Source of the DNA: Desulfocapsa sp.
GTDB taxonomy: Bacteria > Desulfobacterota > Desulfobulbia > Desulfobulbales > Desulfocapsaceae
Assembly (NCBI GenBank): GCA_013426795.1
Contig: JACDZF010000013.1
Location: forward strand, 1 to 32,219
Direction: 5' to 3'
DNA: 32,219 nucleotides
Positions 8,693 through 15,105 of the stretch are shown here, one piece after another; the stretch's first letter is position 1; the number at the start of each line of letters is the position of its first letter. Below the pieces are notes generated by a model. The model searched no databases and was not told the DNA's origin. It saw only the letters and a list, made by a program, of their open reading frames with translations. Made by a program: the position numbers and the translations under genes.

Positions 8693-8716
8693 CTATGTTT
8701 GAGTACAGAAGCATAG
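8693..8716 (+). other. Hairpin in the selenopeptide mRNA leader
   Basis: CTATGTTT (8693-8700) pairs with AAGCATAG (8709-8716), one G-U pair included, around an 8-nt loop. It lies at the predicted 5' end of the transcript and could stabilise the mRNA. This is inference from base pairing only. Confidence 0.4.
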
Positions 8717-8761
8717 TATTTCTCTATGAGCATTTTTCTATTCTTTTTCAAGGAGGGTAAA

Positions 8762-9085
8762 ATGGCAAATGTTGATCTGAAAAAAATACTGGCCGGACTT
8801 GGCGTTGCTGGTTTGATTACAGCCGGCGGTATGAACCTTCCGGGCGCGCACGCAGCTGGCAGTGGCTGAGGCGGAACAAAAGACAACGCAGGTAGCGTTG
8901 AGAAATCGGTCAAACCGGCAGGAAGTGGCTGAGGCGGGAGTAAGGACAGCACCGTGGGTGCTGCAAAAGAACAGAGTGGCGATAAGGCAAAAGAGGCTGT
9001 GAAGGAAGAGACTGATAAGGCAGCTGATAAGGCCGCCGCTGAGCCAGCAAAGAAAAAAACTAAAAAAGCCATAGAAGGGTGTTAA
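8762..9085 (+). CDS. sbtA: Selenocysteine-containing RiPP precursor (SbtA / selenobiotic family), two in-frame UGA
   Basis: The gene reads 107 codons from ATG 8762 to TAA 9083-9085 if the TGA codons at 8867-8869 and 8930-8932 are read as selenocysteine (residues 36 and 57). AAGGAGGG (8750-8757) is a strong ribosome binding site. The N-terminus MANVDLKKILAGLGVAGL continues through a small-residue stretch to LPGAHA-A, a signal-peptide-like leader with an AxA cleavage site. Two near-identical core units follow, AGSGUGGTKD and AGSGUGGSKD. The tail is Lys/Ala/Glu-rich and ends EGC. Each UGA is followed by a SECIS hairpin. The context (strong promoter, terminator, then a radical SAM/SPASM maturase) and the SGUGG motif match, from memory, the SbtA thio(seleno)RiPP precursors. 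Two Sec sites in a longer lysine-rich peptide may be atypical. The mature product and its function are unknown. Confidence 0.88.
8884..8900 (+). promoter_or_regulatory. Bacterial SECIS element 1
   Basis: CAACGC (8884-8889) pairs perfectly with GCGTTG (8895-8900) around the loop AGGTA. The GGU in the loop (8891-8893) lies 21 nt after the TGA at 8867-8869. A small stem with an apical GGU at this distance is what SelB needs to decode UGA as selenocysteine. Confidence 0.82.
8947..8963 (+). promoter_or_regulatory. Bacterial SECIS element 2
   Basis: CAGCACC (8947-8953) pairs with GGTGCTG (8957-8963) around GTG. The GU-rich apex (GTGGGT, 8954-8959) lies about 21-26 nt after the TGA at 8930-8932. 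Opening the top pairs exposes a GGU, like element 1. The stem differs in sequence from element 1 but keeps shape and spacing. Confidence 0.75.
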
Positions 9086-9190
9086 GCCGACATGGTGGGG
9101 GAGGCGTACTCCGCTGAATTGTAATCAATGGGAGCGGTTTTTCTTGCGTTGATTCGAATTCAGCGAGTGCAATGCCCGGAAAAGAGCTGT

Positions 9191-9231
9191 TAAATAAGGC
9201 CGGTGTTCACATGGGACACCGGCCTTATTTA
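9191..9231 (+). terminator. Intrinsic terminator between sbtA and sbtM
   Basis: A perfect 16-bp stem: 9191-9206 (TAAATAAGGCCGGTGT) pairs with 9216-9231 around a 9-nt loop, then TTTGC. The A-rich foot and T-rich exit make it work in either direction. It would cap the abundant short precursor mRNA while letting some read-through reach the maturase gene. Confidence 0.75.
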
Positions 9232-9286
9232 TTTGCTCTGGACTGAACCGGAGTCAATCTCCTTGATTTCAATTATCGTTGAACTT

Positions 9287-10924
9287 ATGCAGACCATTTA
9301 TCCTGTCAGCAGTGGCATTCTCTCCCAGAGTTGTAAAGCCCTTGATTCGAATCTTGATCTTCCGGATTTGCTTCGAGAGCGTCCCGAACTCTGTCCTGAT
9401 CATCCATTTCTTGCTGATCTCGCGGCCATTGAACGGGCACGCCATCTCATCGCCGCAAAAACGTTTCAGGATAGTGACTCGGTGCTGCTGCGGATGGTGA
9501 ATCCGGCCCTGGAACTGGTGCCTGTTCACTGGAAGAGTCTGCCGGCGTTTCTTGATGATCAAACCACCGTTCCCGAGAGGGGAGAAGACTGGGTGCTGGT
9601 GTATCGGCGACCAGGCTGTGATGCTGTCCAGACCCATGGGGCCTCCGGCCATGAGCTTCTCGCCCTGAAAATCATAACCGAGGAAATCAGCCCCCGGGAG
9701 GCGGCCATTGCTGGTAACGTTTCCCTGGCTGTCATTGAAGATATCCTGGCCGCCGCCGTACAGCGCGGATTGCTGCTTGCCCCGGCCTCTCTGCTGGTTC
9801 GACCCGAATCTTTTCCCCAGGGGCTGATCGTTGAACCACGTTTTTTTTCAACCCCGACTTTTACCCTGCAGTGGCATATTACCCAGACCTGCGATCTCCA
9901 CTGTCGTCACTGTTATGACCGCAGTGATCGTCCTGAGATGAGTCTTTCACAGGGGATCAAGGTCCTCGATGAGCTCTATGAGTTCAGTCAGAGCCATCAC
10001 GTCTTCACCCAGGTAACCTTTACCGGGGGCAACCCTTTACTCTATCCCCATTTCAATGTCTTGTACCAGGAAGCCACGGATCGGGGCTTTATGACTGCAA
10101 TTCTTGGCAACCCCATGCCGCGCAAGCGGATAGAAGAGATGCTTGCTGTGCGCCAGCCTGAGTTTTATCAGGTGAGTCTGGAGGGATTGCAGCCGCAGAA
10201 TGATTATATCCGGGGGCCAGGACATTTCGCCCGGACGCTCGATTTTCTTGACCTTCTGCGGGAGCTTGGCGTATATTCCATGGTGATGCTGACCCTGACC
10301 AGGAGCAATATCGAGGACGTTCTGCCCCTGGCCGAACTGCTGCGGGGGCGGGTGGATCTGTTCACCTTTAATCGTCTGGCCATGGTGGGTGAGGGCGCGG
10401 CCCTGGCATCGGTTGCCCCTGAGGACTTTCCTGATTTTTTGAGGCAGTATCTGCAGGCCGCCGAAAAAAATCCCTGTATGGGAGCAAAGGATAATCTTTT
10501 CAACCTGCTGCGTTACGAACAGGGTGGGTCCTATGGCGGCGGCTGTGCCGGCTATGGGTGCGGTGCCGGTTTTAATTTTGTCTCGCTCCTGCCCGATGGT
10601 GAGGTCCACGCCTGCCGCAAACTGCCCTCGCTGATTGGGAATATATATGAGCAGTCATGGAGCGAAGTGTATCACGGTTCCCTGGCCACTCGCTATCGCC
10701 GGGGCTCGGAGGCTTGTCAGAATTGTGAAATCAGGCCTGTTTGCGGAGGCTGTCTGGCCGTGGCCTATGGATACGGCCTTGACATTTTCAGGGATATAGA
10801 TCCGTATTGCTGGAAGGTGCTTCAGGGGAAAGGACAGGGCGATCAGTCCCGGCAAACAGGCTGGAATGCTGTGAAGTTAAAAAAAATAACAGGGGAGAGG
10901 AAAAATGCGTCAGAGAGATCCTGA
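9287..10924 (+). CDS. sbtM: Radical SAM/SPASM peptide maturase (SbtM-like)
   Basis: A 545-residue enzyme. The radical SAM cluster motif CDLHCRHC (CX3CX2C) is at residues 202-209, followed by the Y-D-R-S segment and GGNPLLYP, the SAM-binding GGE/GGD-like motif. The C-terminal third carries the Cys-rich SPASM region: CAGYGCGAGF, HACRKLPSLIGNIYE, CQNCEIRPVCGGC and YCWK, enough for auxiliary [4Fe-4S] clusters. The first 200 residues are not radical SAM; residues about 100-180 (WVLVYRRPGCDAV to AVQRGLLLAP) look like a small winged-helix/PqqD-like domain that could bind the precursor leader (inference). It probably modifies the SGUGG core of the upstream peptide. I chose ATG 9287 because the upstream GTG at 9203 lies inside the terminator stem. 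No strong ribosome binding site is visible. Confidence 0.85.
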   Translation: MQTIYPVSSGILSQSCKALDSNLDLPDLLRERPELCPDHPFLADLAAIERARHLIAAKTFQDSDSVLLRMVNPALELVPVHWKSLPAFLDDQTTVPERGEDWVLVYRRPGCDAVQTHGASGHELLALKIITEEISPREAAIAGNVSLAVIEDILAAAVQRGLLLAPASLLVRPESFPQGLIVEPRFFSTPTFTLQWHITQTCDLHCRHCYDRSDRPEMSLSQGIKVLDELYEFSQSHHVFTQVTFTGGNPLLYPHFNVLYQEATDRGFMTAILGNPMPRKRIEEMLAVRQPEFYQVSLEGLQPQNDYIRGPGHFARTLDFLDLLRELGVYSMVMLTLTRSNIEDVLPLAELLRGRVDLFTFNRLAMVGEGAALASVAPEDFPDFLRQYLQAAEKNPCMGAKDNLFNLLRYEQGGSYGGGCAGYGCGAGFNFVSLLPDGEVHACRKLPSLIGNIYEQSWSEVYHGSLATRYRRGSEACQNCEIRPVCGGCLAVAYGYGLDIFRDIDPYCWKVLQGKGQGDQSRQTGWNAVKLKKITGERKNASERS

Positions 10925-11432
10925 ACTCAACTATTGCCCCGTGTGCGATGAAGAATATCGATCCAATATCAAGAGATGTGTGGATTGTGCGGTGGATCTG
11001 GTTTCAGGCCATGAAAAGATCGCCGCCGAACAGGGCCTCAAGGCAAAGAAGTCGGTCAGGTCCCTGGAGTTGTCTGAAAATGACGACCTAGTCACCATCC
11101 GTAAAGGAACCTTGCTGGAAATAAAGAAATTACAGCAGCTCCTGGCAAAGGAATATATTCCTTCTTTGATTGTCGGTGAAAAAACCCAGAACTGCGGCAA
11201 GGGATGCTGTGCCACGGAGATATTTCTGCAGATCAAGAGATCGGATGGGGAAGAGGCCAACGCCATATTGGTCAGGGATTTCAAGCGCACCACCGGACTC
11301 GATCACCATGATCTGAGCCATGTCGACGCTGTGTATAATCCGGCCGCCGGGCAGACGGTGTGCCCGGCCTGTGGTTTTCGTTTTTCTCCCACCACCAGCA
11401 CCTGTCCTGATTGTGGCCTCTGTTTTGGGTAG
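10905..11432 (+). CDS. Double zinc-ribbon protein with DUF2007-like centre
   Basis: A 175-residue protein. The N-terminal zinc ribbon has Cys 11, 14, 25 and 28 (CPVC and CVDC); a C-terminal ribbon has Cys 153, 156, 167 and 170 (CPACG and CPDCG). Between them, residues about 62-130 (LVTIRKGTLLEIKKLQQLLAKEYIPSLIVG and following) resemble the DUF2007 putative signal-transducing fold, interrupted by a three-Cys cluster NCGKGCC (97-102). The start lies 20 nt inside the maturase gene with GGGGAGAGG upstream, so the two are translationally coupled. Function is unknown; the coupling suggests a role in peptide maturation, metal or selenium handling, but this is inference. Confidence 0.75.
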   Translation: MRQRDPELNYCPVCDEEYRSNIKRCVDCAVDLVSGHEKIAAEQGLKAKKSVRSLELSENDDLVTIRKGTLLEIKKLQQLLAKEYIPSLIVGEKTQNCGKGCCATEIFLQIKRSDGEEANAILVRDFKRTTGLDHHDLSHVDAVYNPAAGQTVCPACGFRFSPTTSTCPDCGLCFG

Positions 11433-11435
11433 TAA

Positions 11436-11557
11436 TTCCATTTCTAAATCAAGCGTTCACTTCGTCGAATGCGCTGCGTCGCTCCTCACCGTACTTATTG
11501 TACTGCCTCGTCGCGACTCGCTTTTCTTCTCGTGCACATCTTGATTTAGAAATGGAA
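11436..11557. mobile_element. 122-bp inverted-repeat element (MITE-like)
   Basis: Perfect 18-bp terminal inverted repeats, TTCCATTTCTAAATCAAG at 11436-11453 and its reverse complement at 11540-11557, bound a 122-bp non-coding element. The interior has CGTCGCTCC and GTACTTATTGTAC-type secondary palindromes. A related arm occurs at 198-220. It lies between the zinc-ribbon gene and the IS3 remnant. It may be a MITE, a REPIN-like element or a large terminator-like hairpin. Confidence 0.6.
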
Positions 11558-11570
11558 TAACGGGCCGGTA

Positions 11571-11955
11571 TGAGGTAGGCTGAAAAAAGTGGACACCAAA
11601 TCGCAATCTTTTTAAATAGAAAGCGGAGGTGTCACCATGAAGAGAATTCCACAAGGCAGGTACTTAAAAGAGTTCAGAGAGGAAGCGGCACAGCTGGTTG
11701 TGGCTCAAGATCTTAGTATCTCAGAGCTGTCAAGGCGTCTCGATATCCCCAAATCCACTGTCAGTAATTGGGTGAAAGCCAGTATGGCTGGGAAGTTGGG
11801 AAATATCGGAAAGAACCGACGTGAGTTGAGCGATACCGAGCTGGAATTGGCCCGATTAAAATGGGAACTGGCCCAGGTAAAGATGGAGCGGGATATATTA
11901 AAAAAAGCCGCGGCATATTTCGCGAAGGAGTCGATATGATATATGCTGCTTTATG
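11571..11955 (+). mobile_element. Truncated IS3-family insertion sequence
   Basis: The left end shows TGAAAAAAGTGGACACC (11581-11597), typical of IS3-group termini. orfA is intact, but orfB is reduced to the six codons of MIYAAL (11935-11955) and then stops. No right terminal repeat was found. The boundaries given are approximate. Confidence 0.6.
11637..11939 (+). CDS. IS3-family transposase OrfA (helix-turn-helix)
   Basis: A 100-residue transposase OrfA. The HTH segment is LSISELSRRLDIPKSTVSNW (about residues 29-48), followed by a leucine-zipper-like region LSDTELELARLKWELAQ and the typical ending DILKKAAAYFAKES. GCGGAGG precedes ATG 11637. An AAAAAAAG run near the end is the type of slippery site IS3 elements use to make OrfAB. 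Because orfB is lost, the element cannot move on its own, and OrfA is best seen as a remnant that may still bind DNA. Confidence 0.85.
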   Translation: MKRIPQGRYLKEFREEAAQLVVAQDLSISELSRRLDIPKSTVSNWVKASMAGKLGNIGKNRRELSDTELELARLKWELAQVKMERDILKKAAAYFAKESI

Positions 11956-11971
11956 ATTGAACTACCGGCAG

Positions 11972-12048
11972 TTGGTATATGCCGGACGCCACACAGATTG
12001 GTATGGCCGGGAGCTTCAGACCTTGGTATATGCCGGACGCCACACCTA
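11972..12048. repeat. Three-unit tandem repeat of about 26 bp
   Basis: Units at 11972-11997, 11998-12022 and 12023-12048. The outer two share 23 identical bases beginning TTGGTATATGCCGGACG; the middle one is degenerate (TTGGTATGGCCGGGAGC). It lies at the broken right side of the IS3 remnant. A 9-bp hairpin (AGAAACAGC 12048-12056 with GCTGTTTCT 12067-12075) follows directly. Confidence 0.6.
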
Positions 12049-12089
12049 GAAACAGCGGTACTGATTGCTGTTTCTGGGATGCGGCATAA

Positions 12090-12144
12090 GAGCCCGTAAA
12101 TAAAACCAGCAAGAAAATGACCTTGCTGGTTTTATAACGGGCTC
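12090..12144. terminator. Bidirectional intrinsic terminator
   Basis: Two nested stems: GAGCCCGT (12090-12097) with ACGGGCTC (12137-12144), and AAAACCAGCAAG (12102-12113) with CTTGCTGGTTTT (12122-12133), loop 8 nt. On the minus strand the inner stem ends in TTTTATTTA. It ends the HDOD-GGDEF transcript, whose stop codon touches the outer arm. Confidence 0.75.
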
Positions 12145-13694
12145 TAAAAATTAAACCACTTCTTCTTCGGGATATAGGGCACTACCCGGTTTCTTCCCGC
12201 GTGTTTGGCCTCATAGAGGGCCAGATCTGCTTGATTGATAAAGCTGTTCTTGTCGAAATTTTCCACAGTTGCCGGGAACGCGCTGGCCAGACCAAAACTG
12301 GCAGTTACACGGTAGGTGTTATCGATATCGTCAAACAGCGCGTTTTCAATGGAGGCACGCAGTTTTTCCCCCACGGCGAGGGCTTCTGTTTCTGCGGTCT
12401 CAGGGAGGATAATGACGAATTCCTCACCACCGTAACGGGCCAGGGTGTCATATTTACGAAGGTTATCCTGGAGGATCTCGCAAAATTTCTTCAAAACGAA
12501 ATCTCCTGCCTGATGACCGTAGGTATCATTGAATTTTTTAAAATGATCGATATCCACAAGGAGCAAAGAGATGGCGGTTTGATGACGGCTGGAACGGTTG
12601 ATCTCCTGATCCAGACTGTTCTGAAAGTAACGATGGTTATAGACCTCGGTTAATCCGTCGATATTGGCAAGGTTATCCAGGATCTTGTTTTTGGTTTGGA
12701 GCTCCGAAGTCAGTTTCTCCAGCTTTAACTTGGTCTGCACCAGTTGCTGGTTAATCTGGTCATAATTGAGGTTCAGCAGGCTGAGCTTGATATTGGCCTC
12801 TTGCAGGATCTCCTGGATGGATCTGGTATTTGTAATGTTCAGACCAAAGTAGGCTGCTGTCTGATCCATCTGATGATGAAGACTGGACAGGATGCTGTCG
12901 ATGTCCTCATTACTCAGGCCCAGGAGTTTTTTTGCGTCCTTGCGAAACAGCTTATGATACACCTCCGGGTTGCTTGAGGAGAGGATATGAACAAGAATAT
13001 CAGAGAGATAGACGGCCTTGATGGTTGCCTTGATCTTGGGGTTTTGTCCCTGATAGTGCTGAGGGTTGTGGTGGAATAACAGGGGCAGCAGCAATACCTC
13101 TGGAAATCCCCAGCTTTTGGCGACTTCGTAACCAAGAATGCAGTGATCAATACCCACGACATTTTTTTCAATCTCAGAAGTGGATTCCTTGTCTTCATCA
13201 ATCTGGATAAGCACCTTTTCATATTCGTCCGGAAAGGTCTTGGCAAAGATCAATTCCCCTAGGTTCTGCAGCAGCCCTGAAACAAAAATCTCCTCAGTGT
13301 CAGCTCCTTTTACTTTGCCAAGAATCAGTCTGGCAGCCACTGCTGAGGTGAGGGAATCTTTCCAGAATTTTTGAAAATCAAAATGCTCGCTTTTATTGCC
13401 ACTCTTCATCGAAAGAAATGAGAAAGAGAGGACCAGGGAGCGGACGGCATTGATCCCCAGAATGGAGACGGCCTGGTTAATGGAGCCGATCTGCTGGGGA
13501 AAGCTGTAAAAAGCAGAGTTTGAAACCTTGAGGATCTTGGCCGACAAGGCTATGTCTTGTGAAACCAGCTCAGCAATATCCGACAGGGTGACATCTTCCC
13601 GTGAAGTCAGGGAGATGATTGCCGATGCCACGGTGGGCAAGGTGGGCAGCTCGGGAGAATTAAGTACAATTTTGAGAATATCGTCAGGTTTCAT
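12144..13694 (-). CDS. HDOD domain plus GGDEF diguanylate cyclase
   Basis: A 516-residue cytoplasmic signalling protein. Residues about 10-215 form an HDOD domain (LPTLPTVASAIISLT, KILKVSNSAFYSF, INQAVSILGINAVRSLVLS). A coiled-coil stretch (about 300-340, rich in Leu, Lys and Gln) links to the C-terminal GGDEF domain (about 345-505). The active-site loop is YGGEEF, and the inhibitory I-site RxxD is present as RKYD five residues before it, so the protein should make cyclic di-GMP and be feedback controlled. There is no membrane segment. The start at 13694 lacks an evident ribosome binding site. The 238-bp gap upstream (13695-13932) shows no gene. Confidence 0.92.
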   Translation of the reverse strand: MKPDDILKIVLNSPELPTLPTVASAIISLTSREDVTLSDIAELVSQDIALSAKILKVSNSAFYSFPQQIGSINQAVSILGINAVRSLVLSFSFLSMKSGNKSEHFDFQKFWKDSLTSAVAARLILGKVKGADTEEIFVSGLLQNLGELIFAKTFPDEYEKVLIQIDEDKESTSEIEKNVVGIDHCILGYEVAKSWGFPEVLLLPLLFHHNPQHYQGQNPKIKATIKAVYLSDILVHILSSSNPEVYHKLFRKDAKKLLGLSNEDIDSILSSLHHQMDQTAAYFGLNITNTRSIQEILQEANIKLSLLNLNYDQINQQLVQTKLKLEKLTSELQTKNKILDNLANIDGLTEVYNHRYFQNSLDQEINRSSRHQTAISLLLVDIDHFKKFNDTYGHQAGDFVLKKFCEILQDNLRKYDTLARYGGEEFVIILPETAETEALAVGEKLRASIENALFDDIDNTYRVTASFGLASAFPATVENFDKNSFINQADLALYEAKHAGRNRVVPYIPKKKWFNF

Positions 13695-13932
13695 GGAAGG
13701 TGATTCAATGATTGAAGGTTCCTGGACAAGTGAATGCGATTCTTAAATCATGAAAATATATGCGAGACTTCAGTAAACATACCTGCAAAGCAGAAAATTG
13801 TCCATGAACATGCCTTCAAGTGGAAGTAAAAAATGATGGATCAAATGTGCTTGCATCTGGAGGAAGGCTGCCAGAAGCCATGACGACGAAACCGCAACGA
13901 AAAAGAAGGGGCTTGAAGTGGTTCAACCGTGA

Positions 13933-15024
13933 CTAGAGAGCGTCCCCAGATTCCGGGTATGTGCATATCTCACCATGAAAATTTTCAAATACCAGGTTGT
14001 CGCCTCTGCTGAGAATGTATTCCGGAGTGAGAGGGATTTTGCCCATGCCGCCCGGGCCGTCGAGGGCGTATGTTGGAATGGCAAGCCCGGAGATATGGCC
14101 GATGAGGCTGCGCATGATCATGATTCCGGTATCGGTTGAGGTGCGGAAATGATTGGTGCCGCGGGTAAGGTCGGCCTGGAAAAGGTAGTAGGGTTTAACG
14201 CGAATTTCCAGGAGTTTCAGGAACAGCTCCCGCATGATTTCGGAATTGTCGTTCACTCCTTTCAAGAGCACGGTCTGGCATCCCAGCGGGATTCCGGCAT
14301 CGGCCAGCAGATTGCATGCAAAACTGGACTGGGGTGTGATCTCAGCTGGATGATTGAAATGGGTATTAACATAAAGAGGGTGATATTTTTTCAGGATGGC
14401 AACAAGCTCCGGGGTGACGCGCATGGGAAGGGTGCAGGGAACCCTCGTGCCGATACGGATCACCTTGAGAGTGGGGATGGCACGCAGTTTCTTGAGCAGA
14501 TGGTCAATTTGGCTGTCCGGCAGAAGGAGAGGGTCGCCGCCTGAAAGAAGCACCTCCCTGACTGCCGGGTGCCGGCGAATATAATCGAGTCCAGCGTCAA
14601 TGGTTTCTTGGGTGATGACCATTTTTCCGGTTCCCACTTTACGTTTTCTGGTACAAAAACGACAATACATGGCACACTGATTGGAAACCAGGAAAAGGAC
14701 CCGGTCAGGATATTTATGGACCATATTGGGGACTGGACTGAGTTTCTCTTCGCTCAGCGGGTCTTCAATACAGACCGGGTCAAGCAACTCGGCCATGTCG
14801 GGTACAGCCTGCCTCCAGAGGGGATCGCCAACTTTTTTGATTAATTGCAGGTAATAGGGATTTATCCGCATGGGATAAGTTGCTATTATCCGGCTCATTG
14901 AGGTAGTATTCAGGTATGCTTCTTCTGGGGCGGCATCAAGTTTCGTAGCAATCTGACTCAGGTGCTCTTTCAAATGAGCTGCGGCGGTTATGGAGTCTCC
15001 CAGGATATCTTGCCATGTTTTCAT
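13933..15024 (-). CDS. KamA family radical SAM protein (lysine 2,3-aminomutase-like)
   Basis: A 363-residue PLP-dependent radical SAM enzyme. The cluster motif CAMYCRFC is at residues 117-124, SGGDPLLL at 161-168, and the PLP lysine is Lys329 in GPGGMGK. Asp285 (QADL) and Asp322 (ALDGPGG) sit at the same spacing from the PLP lysine as the two Asp residues that hold the lysine side-chain amino group in clostridial lysine 2,3-aminomutase, so a lysine-like substrate is plausible. It is shorter than true lysine 2,3-aminomutases (about 416 residues), close to EpmB in length, but no epmA, efp or ablB gene is nearby. Its start is close to a promoter, see 15033. Confidence 0.87.
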   Translation of the reverse strand: MKTWQDILGDSITAAAHLKEHLSQIATKLDAAPEEAYLNTTSMSRIIATYPMRINPYYLQLIKKVGDPLWRQAVPDMAELLDPVCIEDPLSEEKLSPVPNMVHKYPDRVLFLVSNQCAMYCRFCTRKRKVGTGKMVITQETIDAGLDYIRRHPAVREVLLSGGDPLLLPDSQIDHLLKKLRAIPTLKVIRIGTRVPCTLPMRVTPELVAILKKYHPLYVNTHFNHPAEITPQSSFACNLLADAGIPLGCQTVLLKGVNDNSEIMRELFLKLLEIRVKPYYLFQADLTRGTNHFRTSTDTGIMIMRSLIGHISGLAIPTYALDGPGGMGKIPLTPEYILSRGDNLVFENFHGEICTYPESGDAL

Positions 15025-15032
15025 ATTCTGCG

Positions 15033-15061
15033 ATTATGGGGTATCATTGATCAAATGTCAA
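15033..15061 (-). promoter_or_regulatory. Sigma-70-type promoter for the kamA-like gene
   Basis: On the minus strand TTGACA (15061-15056) is followed after 17 bases by CATAAT (15038-15033). The -35 is perfect and the -10 matches five of six. Only eight bases separate the -10 from the ATG at 15024, so the mRNA would have almost no leader. Confidence 0.6.
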
Positions 15062-15105
15062 TTTTCTGAGTATTTAATTTAGCTGACAAGTGGATTTTTA
15101 TTGTT

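Noticed and set aside
8626..9072. 148-residue minus-strand ORF
   Set aside because: It is antisense to the selenopeptide gene and is open because of the Ala/Ser bias in the complement of a Lys/Ala-rich frame. It has no ribosome binding site and no family features.
8762..9085. Pseudogene or frameshift explanation for the region
   Set aside because: The two stop codons are both TGA in identical contexts, each with a hairpin at SECIS distance, and the frame is clean to TAA. Random decay would not produce this.
9203..9286. GTG start at 9203 for the radical SAM maturase
   Set aside because: The codon lies inside the stem of a perfect terminator and the extra 28 residues look unlike the family. 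ATG 9287 was preferred.
11972..12048. CRISPR array
   Set aside because: Only three short units, the middle one degenerate and in tandem with no unique spacers, and no cas genes.
13695..13932. Cyclic di-GMP riboswitch upstream of the HDOD-GGDEF gene
   Set aside because: The conserved GEMM blocks were looked for on both strands and not found.
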